Below are positions 1 to 5,982 of a stretch of 6,807 nucleotides of DNA, one piece after another. Made by a program: the position numbers and the translations under genes. This DNA is from Ruminococcus sp. (GTDB lineage Bacteria; Bacillota_A; Clostridia; Oscillospirales; Ruminococcaceae). Each line of letters opens with the position of its first letter. The first letter of the stretch is position 1. The stretch spans positions 1 through 6,807 of the forward strand of contig JAFOMV010000238.1 in NCBI GenBank assembly GCA_017418765.1. Direction: 5' to 3'. The notes under the pieces were generated by a model. The model was not told the origin of the DNA and searched no databases. It saw nothing but the letters and a program-made list of their open reading frames with translations.

Positions 1-2
1 AA

Positions 3-695
3 AAGCAGCTGACTATCAATTCTGCCTTCAAGAAAATCATGGGAGAAGCACTTGAGCCTTATGGATTTAAGGTCATAAAAGGCAGACAGCCATATATTGT
101 AAGAGTCATAAACAATGAAATACTTCACGTAATATCATTTTATCCATGTGATCCGGATTATCCGTATGATAAGGCCATTATCATTGTATGTGGTATAGCT
201 ACGGTATACCGCAAAAGAATTTCATTTGATATAAGTCCAAAGAAGAATAAGATATGGTTGAATTACATAAGAGAGTTTTATACGTCAATAACACATGAAA
301 CCAATTGGGAGATAACAAGAAATTATATAAGATCATATTATCATTCAAATGATCCAGAATCAATGATAGCAACATTAAAAACAGGTGCTGAAAATTTAAT
401 AAAATATGTATTACCTGTATTTGATGAGGTTAAAGATATTGATTCAGCTCTTGATTTTGTAAATGAATTCAAACAGCCACGTAATCGAAAAAAATGTATC
501 AAAATATGTGATTACTATCCAGAAGAGGACGAAGCATTTCTTAATTTCTTGTCAGAAAAAGTGTTGACTGAACGTCCGGAATTTCTTGACAATTATTTCA
601 ATGATCATGATTTTCATGAATGGGTATTAAATGAAATTGAAAAGAGAAAAAAGGAAAATACTGAAATCATAAAAAAATTAAATCTTATAGATTAA
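3..695 (+). CDS. Hypothetical protein, 5'-partial (DUF4304-like N-terminus?)
   Basis: The frame is open from the left edge of the window to the TAA at 693-695. The first ATG (39) has no Shine-Dalgarno in front of it, and the codons before it (KQLTINSAFKKI) read as protein, so the true start probably lies outside the window. The visible part, about 230 residues, is soluble and has no signal peptide or membrane segment. Its opening (a helix AFKKIMGEAL, then PYGFKVIKGRQPYIVRV and a strand VISFYPC) resembles the start of DUF4304-type proteins, but this is pattern memory and weak. The middle has many aromatic and charged residues, and the C-terminus is a lysine/glutamate-rich helix (EIEKRKKENTEIIKKL). 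Codon use is clearly more AT-rich than in the metabolic genes downstream, as expected of an accessory or transferred gene. I cannot assign a function. An immunity-type or other accessory role is only a guess. Confidence 0.7.
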   Translation, partial: KQLTINSAFKKIMGEALEPYGFKVIKGRQPYIVRVINNEILHVISFYPCDPDYPYDKAIIIVCGIATVYRKRISFDISPKKNKIWLNYIREFYTSITHETNWEITRNYIRSYYHSNDPESMIATLKTGAENLIKYVLPVFDEVKDIDSALDFVNEFKQPRNRKKCIKICDYYPEEDEAFLNFLSEKVLTERPEFLDNYFNDHDFHEWVLNEIEKRKKENTEIIKKLNLID

Positions 696-823
696 TTGCT
701 TATGAATATGATAACAAGCTGCTTTTGAAATTATAATGCTGAGATCAGGAGTTATTATATGGGATTTATCGTACGCAAATCAACATAAATATACTTACAT
801 AATAAAGGAGTAAAAATAGCTAT

Positions 824-2347
824 ATGAAGTATAAAATAGGAGTTTTAGGCGCAGGCACATGGGGAATAGCACTTGCAAGGATGCTTGGCAACGCAGGCAA
901 CAGCGTACAGGTATGGTCTGCTCTGCCGGATGAGATCGAGGAATTATCCCGTACACGCATACATAGAAATCTGTGCAATATGGTGATACCCGATTGTATA
1001 GGCTTTACATCTGAAATTAGTGAAGTTATCGCAGAAAAAGACATACTGCTGTTTGCTGTCCCGTCAGTTTATATCAGATCGACAGCCCGTCTTGCTGCAC
1101 CTTTATATTCGGGACAAATAATCGTTGATGTAGCAAAAGGCATAGAGCCTGACACGCTTATGACGATGAGTGAAGTTATCAGGTCCGAGATACCTGATGC
1201 TAAGGTAGTTGCGCTGTCAGGTCCTACTCATGCCGAGGAAGTGGCTAATGATCTGCCTACTACGATAGTATCTGCTTGTGAGGATATCGGATCAGCTGAA
1301 TTTGTGCAGTCTGTTTTTTCAACACCGTCTATGAGAGTTTATACTAATACTGATATCAAGGGCGTAGAGATATGCGGAGCGCTGAAAAATATTATTGCGC
1401 TTGCGTCAGGAATGGCTGCGGGGCTTGGCTTCGGTGATAATACACGAGCAGCACTGATAACAAGAGGTCTTGCTGAAATAGAAAGACTTGGCTTGAAAAT
1501 GGGGTGCTTTTCGGAAACTTTTTCAGGGCTTGCAGGCGTAGGCGATCTTATCGTTACCGCTACAAGCAATCACAGCCGCAATAACAAATGCGGATATCTG
1601 ATAGGACAAGGCTACACTCCCGATGACGCAGTTAAGCAGGTAGGCATGGTCGTTGAGGGAATAAATGCTATCCCTGCGGCAATACAGCTATCACAGAAGT
1701 ACGATGTGGAAATACCTCTTATTTCTGCGGTAGATGCGGTAATAAATCATGGCATAAAGCCGCATGAAGCGGTAAAACAGCTGATGGGCAGAGACTATAA
1801 GTCGGAACTGCGCAAGCCTGTCATAGATATAAACTACGAAAACGCTGTATTGCACAATGCGGCTATCAGAGTAAAAGGAGATCAAAGTATGAAAAGAGTA
1901 ATAACTTACGGAACATTCGACCTGCTGCACTACGGACACATCAACCTTCTCAGAAGGGCAAAGGCGCTGGGTGACTACCTCATAGTAGTGATTTCATCTG
2001 ATGAGTTCAACTGGAACGAGAAGCATAAAAAGTGCTATTTTACATACGAACAGAGAAAGGCACTGGTAGAAGCTATCCGCTATGTCGATCTTGTGATCCC
2101 GGAGGAAAGCTGGAATCAGAAGCGCTCAGATATGCATGAGTATCATATCGATACTTTTGTTATGGGCGATGACTGGAAAGGCAAGTTCGATTTCTTAAAG
2201 GAAGAAGGAGTAGAAGTAGTATATCTGCCCCGTACCCCCGAAATAAGCAGCAGTCAGATCAAAAAGGATCTCTACGATGCAAATTCCGTTGACGGCGACA
2301 GCAAAACAAGTCACGATGATATCAATACTGATCCTGATAAAGGATAA
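824..2347 (+). CDS. gpsA-tagD: GpsA-TagD fusion: glycerol-3-phosphate dehydrogenase / glycerol-3-phosphate cytidylyltransferase
   Basis: This 507-residue cytosolic protein carries two complete enzymes. Residues 1-332 are GpsA, which reduces dihydroxyacetone phosphate to sn-glycerol-3-phosphate with NAD(P)H. It shows the Rossmann motif GAGTWG (9-14), VAKGIE (103-108), SGPTHAEEV (132-140), the catalytic-lysine motif GALKN (K188), NTRAALITRG (206-215) and GVGDL (238-242), and ends at the usual MGRDYKSE. Residues 356-484 are TagD, which makes CDP-glycerol from CTP and glycerol-3-phosphate. It shows the nucleotidyltransferase HxGH motif as HYGH (369-372), TYEQR (407-411) and RTPEISSSQIK (470-480). 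A 23-residue linker (333-355) joins them, and a hydrophilic acidic tail (485-507) ends the protein. The ATG at 824 follows AAAGGAG (804-810) with a longish 13-base gap. The product of the first half is the substrate of the second, which suggests glycerol teichoic acid or related polymer synthesis. No stop or frameshift separates the halves. An internal start at 1889 may also yield TagD alone. Confidence 0.93.
   Translation: MKYKIGVLGAGTWGIALARMLGNAGNSVQVWSALPDEIEELSRTRIHRNLCNMVIPDCIGFTSEISEVIAEKDILLFAVPSVYIRSTARLAAPLYSGQIIVDVAKGIEPDTLMTMSEVIRSEIPDAKVVALSGPTHAEEVANDLPTTIVSACEDIGSAEFVQSVFSTPSMRVYTNTDIKGVEICGALKNIIALASGMAAGLGFGDNTRAALITRGLAEIERLGLKMGCFSETFSGLAGVGDLIVTATSNHSRNNKCGYLIGQGYTPDDAVKQVGMVVEGINAIPAAIQLSQKYDVEIPLISAVDAVINHGIKPHEAVKQLMGRDYKSELRKPVIDINYENAVLHNAAIRVKGDQSMKRVITYGTFDLLHYGHINLLRRAKALGDYLIVVISSDEFNWNEKHKKCYFTYEQRKALVEAIRYVDLVIPEESWNQKRSDMHEYHIDTFVMGDDWKGKFDFLKEEGVEVVYLPRTPEISSSQIKKDLYDANSVDGDSKTSHDDINTDPDKG
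1874..1880 (+). promoter_or_regulatory. Internal Shine-Dalgarno at the GpsA/TagD junction
   Basis: AAAGGAG lies 8 bases before the in-frame ATG at 1889. It is the same 7-base core that precedes the fusion start at 824, but with better spacing there. In the long frame it encodes K351-G352-D353, within the linker. This is what a former intergenic ribosome binding site would look like after the gpsA stop codon was lost. Confidence 0.6.
1889..2347 (+). other. tagD: TagD module with its own in-frame start (possible separate 152-aa product)
   Basis: The ATG at 1889 is codon 356 of the fusion and sits exactly where a free-standing TagD would begin (MKRVITYGTFDLLHYGHINL). It is preceded by AAAGGAG with ideal spacing. 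From this start the product is 152 residues: a TagD of ordinary size (about 130 residues in Bacillus) plus the acidic tail. Seen: start, Shine-Dalgarno and intact catalytic motifs. Inferred: that ribosomes use this start as well as 824. It is entered as a module rather than a second gene because translation from here has not been shown. Confidence 0.5.
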
Positions 2348-2394
2348 GCTGTGATGTACTTGTATTGACAATATTTAATAATGGAGGATCAAAA

Positions 2395-5022
2395 ATGAAG
2401 CATTATCTGTTCTCTGCCGAAAAGGTACTGGAAGAGGTTCAAAGCACAAAAACAGGACTTTCTGCTGAAGAAGCAAAAAAACGCCTTGCCGAATTCGGCG
2501 AAAATAAGCTGGACGAAGCCCCGAAGCCGACACTGCTTGCACGTTTTGCCGAGCAGTTCAAAAATCCTATGATCATTGTTTTGCTTGCGGCGGCAGTCAT
2601 TTCAGCAATAACAGGGATCGTCACTGAGGGCAAGCTTGAGGCGGATGTATTCATCATATTATTCGTTGTCCTTGCAAACGCAGTACTTGGTGTTTATCAG
2701 GAAAACAAGGCCGAATCTGCAATTGAAGCACTTCAGGCAATGAGTGCCGCAAACAGCAAGGTATATCGCTCAGGCGAACTTGTGGTGGTACATAGTTCCG
2801 AACTTGTTCCCGGTGATGTTATCACTCTTGAAGCAGGAGACAACGTTCCTGCGGACTGCCGTATCCTTGAAGCGGCTGCACTGAAAGCTGAAGAATCAGC
2901 ACTTACAGGTGAAAGTGTTCCATCAGATAAGGACAGTGAGGTGCTGTCAGGTGACGAAGTACCGCTTGGTGACCGCAAAAATATGCTTTATATGGGCAGC
3001 AGTATCGCTTACGGACGTGCTGAGGCAGTTGTTGTTGCAACAGGCATGGAGACAGAAATGGGTAAGATCGCAGGTGCTATCGCATCAGCTGACGATGATG
3101 AAACACCGCTTCAGAAAAGTCTTGATCAGCTCAGCAAGATACTGTCTGTAGCAGTTCTCTGTATCTGTGTGTTCATTCTTTGCATCAGCGTTGTGCAGAT
3201 GCTTGTGAATGACGGAAGGATCACACTTCCGAAATTCCTTGAGACCTTTATGGTATCAGTAAGCCTTGCTGTCGCCGCTATACCTGAGGGACTTGCCGCA
3301 GTTGTCACCGTTGTGCTTAGTATCGGTGTAACGAATATGTCAAAGAGAGGCGCAATAATCCGCCGTCTTACCGCAGTTGAAGCTCTTGGCTGTGCACAGG
3401 TGATATGCAGCGATAAGACAGGTACACTAACTCAGAACAAAATGACTGTTGTAAATGAGTACACATCTGACAAGGAACTCCTTGCTTCCGCTATGGCACT
3501 TTGCTGTGATGCGGTACTCAATACAGATGAAACTGTAACAGGTGAACCTACAGAAGCTGCGCTGGTAGCTTACGCTAATAAATGCGGATTAAAAAAATAT
3601 GATCTTGAAAAGGAATTCCCACGAGTTGCTGAAGCACCGTTTGATTCGCTCCGTAAGATGATGTCGACTGTTCACCGCAAAGATAACGGCTTCGTACAGT
3701 ACACGAAGGGTGCTCCCGATGAAGTGCTGCGCTGCTGTACACATATCCTGGACGGAGGAAATGTTCGCCCAATGACCGATGATGACCGCAATGCAATACT
3801 TGCAAAGAACAAGGAACTGGCAGATCAGGCACTTCGTGTGCTTCTTGCTGCTTACCGTGAATACAGCGAGATCCCCGCTGATATATCTCCTGCTTCACTG
3901 GAAAAGGAACTCATCTTTATCGGTATGACAGGTATGATCGACCCTGTACGTCCCGAGGTCAAGGACGCTATCGGTCTCTGCCGCACAGCAGGCATCCGTC
4001 CTGTAATGATAACAGGCGACCACTGCGATACTGCCGTTGCTATTGCAAAGGAACTTGGTATACTCAGTGAGGGTCAGAAGGCGCTGACAGGTGCAGAGCT
4101 TTCAAAGATACCCGATGATGAATTTAATGATACAGTTGATCAGTACAGCGTTTATGCCCGTGTACAGCCTGAGCATAAGGTGCGTATCGTAAATGCATGG
4201 CGCAAGAAGGATATGACCACAGCTATGACAGGTGACGGCGTTAACGATGCACCGTCCATAAAGAGCGCAGATATCGGCGTGGGAATGGGCATCACAGGTA
4301 CAGATGTTACCAAAAACGTTGCTGACATGGTGCTTACCGATGATAATTTTGCAACCATTGTTGGAGCTGTTGAGGAAGGAAGACGTATTTACGATAATAT
4401 CCGCAAGGCTATACAGTTCCTGCTTTCAAGCAACCTGAGCGAAGTACTTTGTATCCTTATGGCTACTCTTGCACTGGGAGGAGAAAAGCTTTTCAGCCCT
4501 GTGCATCTTCTGTGGATAAATCTTGTTTCTGACTGTTTCCCGGCAGTTGGTCTTGGTATGGAGGCTGCTGAAGATGGTATAATGAAGCGTAAACCCCGAA
4601 AGAGCGGAACGCACATCTTCTCAGACGGTATGGGTATAAATCTGCTCTGGCAGGGCTTTGTGATCGCTGCTCTGACATTTATATCATACATGATAGGACG
4701 CCGTACTTCCGCCGAAACAGGTACAACTATGGCTTTCCTGACACTTTCCGTATGCGAGATGCTTCACGCATGGAATATGAGAAGCCTTAAAGGTTCGGTA
4801 TTCAGTCTTAAACACAGCAATAATTTCCTGCTTTTCTCTGTACTGGCTTCAATGATGCTTACTCTCCCGATAATATTCGTTCCGGTACTGAGAAATGTAT
4901 TCTCACTGGTTCAGCTCAGCGGTACACAGCTTCTTTACGCAATCCTCCTTGCAGCTGCTATAGTTCCGATCGTAGAGATCGTTAAAGCTGTACAGCGTTC
5001 AAAGGACAGAACTGTGCAGTAA
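2395..5022 (+). CDS. P-type Ca2+-transporting ATPase (P2A, SERCA-like)
   Basis: This 875-residue membrane pump of normal family length exports Ca2+ using ATP. The cation-ATPase N-terminal domain spans about 1-55, followed by two membrane helices (about 58-74 and 84-101). The actuator domain carries LTGES (170-174). M3 and M4 include PEGL (297-300). The phosphorylation site is DKTGTLT with D340. The nucleotide domain has KGAPDE (438-443), and the hinge region DPVRPE (516-521) and TGDGVNDAP (612-620). M5-M10 fill the C-terminus. All residues matching the Ca2+ ligands of SERCA can be placed: E298 in M4, N680 and E683 in M5, N709 and D713 in M6 (S712 replaces the threonine), and E788 in M8, so calcium is the likely substrate. 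The ATG at 2395 is chosen because GGAGG (2383-2387) stands 7 bases before it. An upstream TTG at 2365 in the same frame lacks such a site and would add ten residues of untypical sequence. The gap after gpsA-tagD is 47 bases with no terminator, so co-transcription is possible. Confidence 0.95.
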   Translation: MKHYLFSAEKVLEEVQSTKTGLSAEEAKKRLAEFGENKLDEAPKPTLLARFAEQFKNPMIIVLLAAAVISAITGIVTEGKLEADVFIILFVVLANAVLGVYQENKAESAIEALQAMSAANSKVYRSGELVVVHSSELVPGDVITLEAGDNVPADCRILEAAALKAEESALTGESVPSDKDSEVLSGDEVPLGDRKNMLYMGSSIAYGRAEAVVVATGMETEMGKIAGAIASADDDETPLQKSLDQLSKILSVAVLCICVFILCISVVQMLVNDGRITLPKFLETFMVSVSLAVAAIPEGLAAVVTVVLSIGVTNMSKRGAIIRRLTAVEALGCAQVICSDKTGTLTQNKMTVVNEYTSDKELLASAMALCCDAVLNTDETVTGEPTEAALVAYANKCGLKKYDLEKEFPRVAEAPFDSLRKMMSTVHRKDNGFVQYTKGAPDEVLRCCTHILDGGNVRPMTDDDRNAILAKNKELADQALRVLLAAYREYSEIPADISPASLEKELIFIGMTGMIDPVRPEVKDAIGLCRTAGIRPVMITGDHCDTAVAIAKELGILSEGQKALTGAELSKIPDDEFNDTVDQYSVYARVQPEHKVRIVNAWRKKDMTTAMTGDGVNDAPSIKSADIGVGMGITGTDVTKNVADMVLTDDNFATIVGAVEEGRRIYDNIRKAIQFLLSSNLSEVLCILMATLALGGEKLFSPVHLLWINLVSDCFPAVGLGMEAAEDGIMKRKPRKSGTHIFSDGMGINLLWQGFVIAALTFISYMIGRRTSAETGTTMAFLTLSVCEMLHAWNMRSLKGSVFSLKHSNNFLLFSVLASMMLTLPIIFVPVLRNVFSLVQLSGTQLLYAILLAAAIVPIVEIVKAVQRSKDRTVQ

Positions 5023-5054
5023 CTTATTAAGACGAAATAGTTTATATCTTGAAG

Positions 5055-5084
5055 AAGACCTCCATGCAAAATGGGGGTCTTTTA
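5055..5084 (+). terminator. Intrinsic terminator after the Ca2+-ATPase
   Basis: A 10-bp stem (5055-5064 with 5072-5081, including one G-T pair) has a 7-base loop and is followed by a short T run (5080-5083). It begins 32 bases after the ATPase stop. The opposite strand also has T/C-rich sequence after the stem, so it may stop transcription from both sides. Confidence 0.85.
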
Positions 5085-5231
5085 ATGTATTGATGTTACA
5101 ATCAACTCTCGAATAGCAGATACATATTTTTGTGAAAACGGGCAGTTATGACATTCAAAGAAATCACAGGCAACCAATGGTTGTTTTACTGTATCTGAGG
5201 TTGAATCAAGTGTAAATAGATTTGTTTGTTC
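5082..5231 (-). pseudogene. Possible 3' gene remnant with a Cys-rich motif (speculative)
   Basis: On the minus strand a frame of 49 sense codons lies between an in-frame TGA (5232-5234) and a TAA (5082-5084). It has no ATG or ribosome binding site. Its second half reads ACDFFECHNCPFSQKYVSA, with a CxxxxCxxCPF spacing that looks like a metal-binding tail rather than random translation. The stop falls exactly at the edge of the 5055-5084 hairpin, which is where a gene converging on the ATPase would end. It may be the 3' relic of a decayed gene, or chance. I do not recognise a family. Confidence 0.2.
5171..5183. repeat. Short perfect palindrome
   Basis: CAACCA and TGGTTG are separated by a single A, giving a perfect 6+1+6 dyad about 43 bases before the -35 box of the small dockerin gene. 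It has the form of a protein-binding operator, but it overlaps the possible minus-strand remnant and no second copy is seen in the window. Confidence 0.25.
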
Positions 5232-5254
5232 TCAACCACTTTACGTGATATAAT
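5226..5254 (+). promoter_or_regulatory. Promoter of the small dockerin gene
   Basis: A perfect TATAAT (5249-5254) is preceded by the extended -10 element TGA (5246-5248). A partial -35 box, TTGTTC, is at 5226-5231 with a 17-base spacer. Transcription would start near 5261, giving a leader of about 40 bases. The 11-base stretch GTGATATAATA is identical at the fhs promoter, reflecting the same extended -10 design. Confidence 0.65.
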
Positions 5255-5302
5255 ATTATCATAGAAATATACTATCTGTACTTTTGAAGGATGGTATTAT
5301 TT

Positions 5303-5572
5303 ATGGTTTTTAAAAAAAAGATGATCGCAGTTGCAGCAGTATTTGCCTGCGTCTTACAGTCAGCTGCTGCAACAGGTAATGCAGCGGATAGTATGAAGTA
5401 TGAGGCTGAAGACGCCAAAATTACAGGCACTCTTGAAAGAATGTATAAGCTCACAGAACAGGGAAGTGCAAATGCAGACTGTTCGGGCAAGAATGACGGA
5501 GTAACGAACAGTGATGCGCTTGCTATCCAGAAGTTCATGCTCAGGCTTATAGACAAGCTTCCTGAAGCTTGA
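5303..5572 (+). CDS. Small secreted protein with half a dockerin; remnant of a cellulosomal enzyme
   Basis: This is an 89-residue exported protein. Residues 1-23 are a signal peptide: FKKK, a hydrophobic stretch AVAAVFACVL, then Ala-rich cleavage sites at AAA (21-23) or about 28. Residues 33-43 (YEAEDAKITGT) match the first strand of CBM6/CBM35 carbohydrate-binding modules. Residues 44-58 (LERMYKLTEQGSANA) match the end of the first dockerin repeat and its linker. Residues 59-89 are the second dockerin repeat, with a calcium loop from D59 to D71 (S61, D65, G66, T68) and the helix SDALAIQKFML, ending KLPEA. The rest of the CBM, any catalytic domain and the first calcium loop are missing, with the frame kept. 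This points to an in-frame internal deletion in a cellulosomal glycoside hydrolase. ATG 5303 is preferred over ATG 5291 because GAAGG (5286-5290) directly abuts 5291 but stands 12 bases before 5303. The unit has its own promoter and terminator, so it may still be expressed. Cohesin binding by a half dockerin is doubtful. Confidence 0.7.
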   Translation: MVFKKKMIAVAAVFACVLQSAAATGNAADSMKYEAEDAKITGTLERMYKLTEQGSANADCSGKNDGVTNSDALAIQKFMLRLIDKLPEA

Positions 5573-5597
5573 TATATCATATGGTATTCTGAATTCC

Positions 5598-5626
5598 AAA
5601 CTCCCCTTTTTCGGAAGGGGAGTTTT
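5598..5626 (+). terminator. Intrinsic terminator of the small dockerin gene
   Basis: A perfect 11-bp stem pairs 5598-5608 with 5615-5625 (core CTCCCC/GGGGAG). The loop is 6 bases, with an A run before and a T run after, so it should work in both directions. It begins 26 bases after the stop at 5572. Confidence 0.93.
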
Positions 5627-5670
5627 ATCATTATAGCTTTGACTATGCATGGGACAGTATCCTTTTTGCG

Positions 5671-5682
5671 TGAATTATTTGC
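5671..5682 (+). repeat. Left direct repeat (candidate target duplication)
   Basis: TGAATTATTTGC, repeated exactly and in the same orientation at 5899-5910. Confidence 0.75.
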
Positions 5683-5684
5683 AC

Positions 5685-5697
5685 GGAATTCAATTTT
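5685..5697 (+). repeat. Left 13-bp inverted repeat
   Basis: GGAATTCAATTTT, the exact reverse complement of 5885-5897. Confidence 0.8.
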
Positions 5698-5728
5698 TAA
5701 AATATCAGGTCATGAAACAAGAAATTTA

Positions 5729-5758
5729 TGTAGGGAACACCGCACTCGGCGTTCTACA
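5729..5758. repeat. Imperfect hairpin inside the element
   Basis: Arms TGTA, GAAC and CCG (5729-5732, 5735-5738, 5740-5742) pair with CGG, GTTC and TACA (5747-5749, 5751-5754, 5755-5758) around a 4-base loop. There is a 2-base bulge (5733-5734) and one A/C mismatch (5739/5750). On the minus strand the mismatch becomes a permitted G-U pair, so the RNA would fold better if transcribed from that strand. Confidence 0.6.
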
Positions 5759-5779
5759 GTCTAAGAAAAAGCCGCAAAT

Positions 5780-5860
5780 TGGAACGGCGGGTGACTCCCC
5801 ACAGTGTGGGGAGATGGCAGCAGGACAGAGGGGAGGGCACGTGTCAAGTGCGCCGTTCCA
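5780..5860. repeat. Nested palindromic GC-rich repeat unit (81 bp)
   Basis: A perfect 10-bp inverted repeat (TGGAACGGCG at 5780-5789, its complement at 5851-5860) encloses a strong hairpin at 5795-5813, with an 8-bp CTCCCCAC/GTGGGGAG stem and a 3-base loop. A second GGGGAG (5830-5835) could compete for the same CTCCCC arm. The layout of a CCCC/GGGG hairpin followed by GATG...GACAGAGGGG recalls dispersed intergenic repeats of gut Clostridia, from general knowledge and not checked here. CAAATT stands on both sides (5775-5780 and 5863-5868). The unit is much more GC-rich than its AT-rich flanks. Confidence 0.65.
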
Positions 5861-5884
5861 TACAAATTAATACTTCTAATCAAT

Positions 5885-5897
5885 AAAATTGAATTCC
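5885..5897 (-). repeat. Right 13-bp inverted repeat
   Basis: AAAATTGAATTCC, the exact reverse complement of 5685-5697. Confidence 0.8.
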
Positions 5898-5898
5898 C

Positions 5899-5910
5899 TG
5901 AATTATTTGC
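5899..5910 (+). repeat. Right direct repeat (candidate target duplication)
   Basis: This is the second exact copy of TGAATTATTTGC. It ends 8 bases before the fhs -35 box. Confidence 0.75.
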
Positions 5911-5918
5911 TTCAAACC

Positions 5919-5947
5919 TTGCAATTATTATACTGATGTGATATAAT
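5919..5947 (+). promoter_or_regulatory. fhs promoter
   Basis: The -35 box TTGCAA (5919-5924), a 17-base spacer and TATAAT (5942-5947) preceded by the extended -10 TGA (5939-5941) make a near-consensus housekeeping promoter. Transcription should start near 5954, leaving a leader of only about 30 bases. That is too short for a ZTP/pfl or tetrahydrofolate riboswitch of the kind found before some folate genes. Confidence 0.85.
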
Positions 5948-5982
5948 AGAAGTACTATCAATCTGGAATCGGAGGATCAACT

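Larger units (their letters stand above)
5683..5898. mobile_element. Putative MITE-type non-autonomous insertion
   Basis: This is a gene-free stretch of about 216 bases framed by 13-bp inverted repeats (5685-5697 and 5885-5897), with identical 12-bp direct repeats just outside (5671-5682 and 5899-5910). The order direct repeat, inverted repeat, body, inverted repeat, direct repeat is the signature of a transposed element with its target duplication. There is no transposase, and the only open frame inside (5649-5870, plus) lacks a ribosome binding site and follows the hairpins. Direct repeats of 10-12 bp are known for some IS4/IS231-type elements, but I cannot name a parent element. The edges are slightly uneven: two bases lie between the left direct and inverted repeats and one on the right. 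The body contains the hairpin at 5729-5758 and the palindromic unit at 5780-5860. Confidence 0.5.

Noticed and set aside
39..41. ATG as the start of the first gene
   Set aside because: There is no Shine-Dalgarno before it, and the same frame is open and protein-like to the window edge. The gene is more likely cut by the window.
732..737. TATAAT as the -10 of a gpsA-tagD promoter
   Set aside because: No recognisable -35 box lies 16-18 bases upstream and there is no extended TG. AT-rich spacer DNA gives such matches easily. The real promoter of this gene remains unplaced.
2365..2370. TTGACA as a -35 box, or its TTG as the start of the Ca2+-ATPase
   Set aside because: No -10 box follows at the right distance (it would fall just before the start codon), and the TTG lacks a ribosome binding site whereas ATG 2395 has GGAGG 7 bases upstream.
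3575..3898. 107-codon minus-strand open frame inside the Ca2+-ATPase gene
   Set aside because: It lies antisense to the conserved nucleotide-binding domain and has no independent support. Other antisense frames at 2439-2978 and 4152-4691 are rejected for the same reason.
5199..5239. GGTTGA...TCAACC inverted repeat before the small dockerin promoter
   Set aside because: The match is only 6 bp with a loop of about 30 bases, so chance is likely.
5272..5631. Minus-strand open frames opposite the small dockerin gene (5272-5631 and 5360-5650)
   Set aside because: They are shadows of the plus-strand gene and its terminator, with no ribosome binding site and no family resemblance.
5649..5870. 73-codon plus-strand open frame through the repeat element
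   Set aside because: It has no ribosome binding site, its translation is low-complexity and simply follows the palindromes, and it begins just after a terminator.
5729..5982. A folate-related riboswitch (ZTP/pfl or THF) before fhs
   Set aside because: The near-consensus promoter at 5919-5947 starts transcription after the structured region, leaving about 30 bases of leader, and I do not see the conserved riboswitch core motifs.
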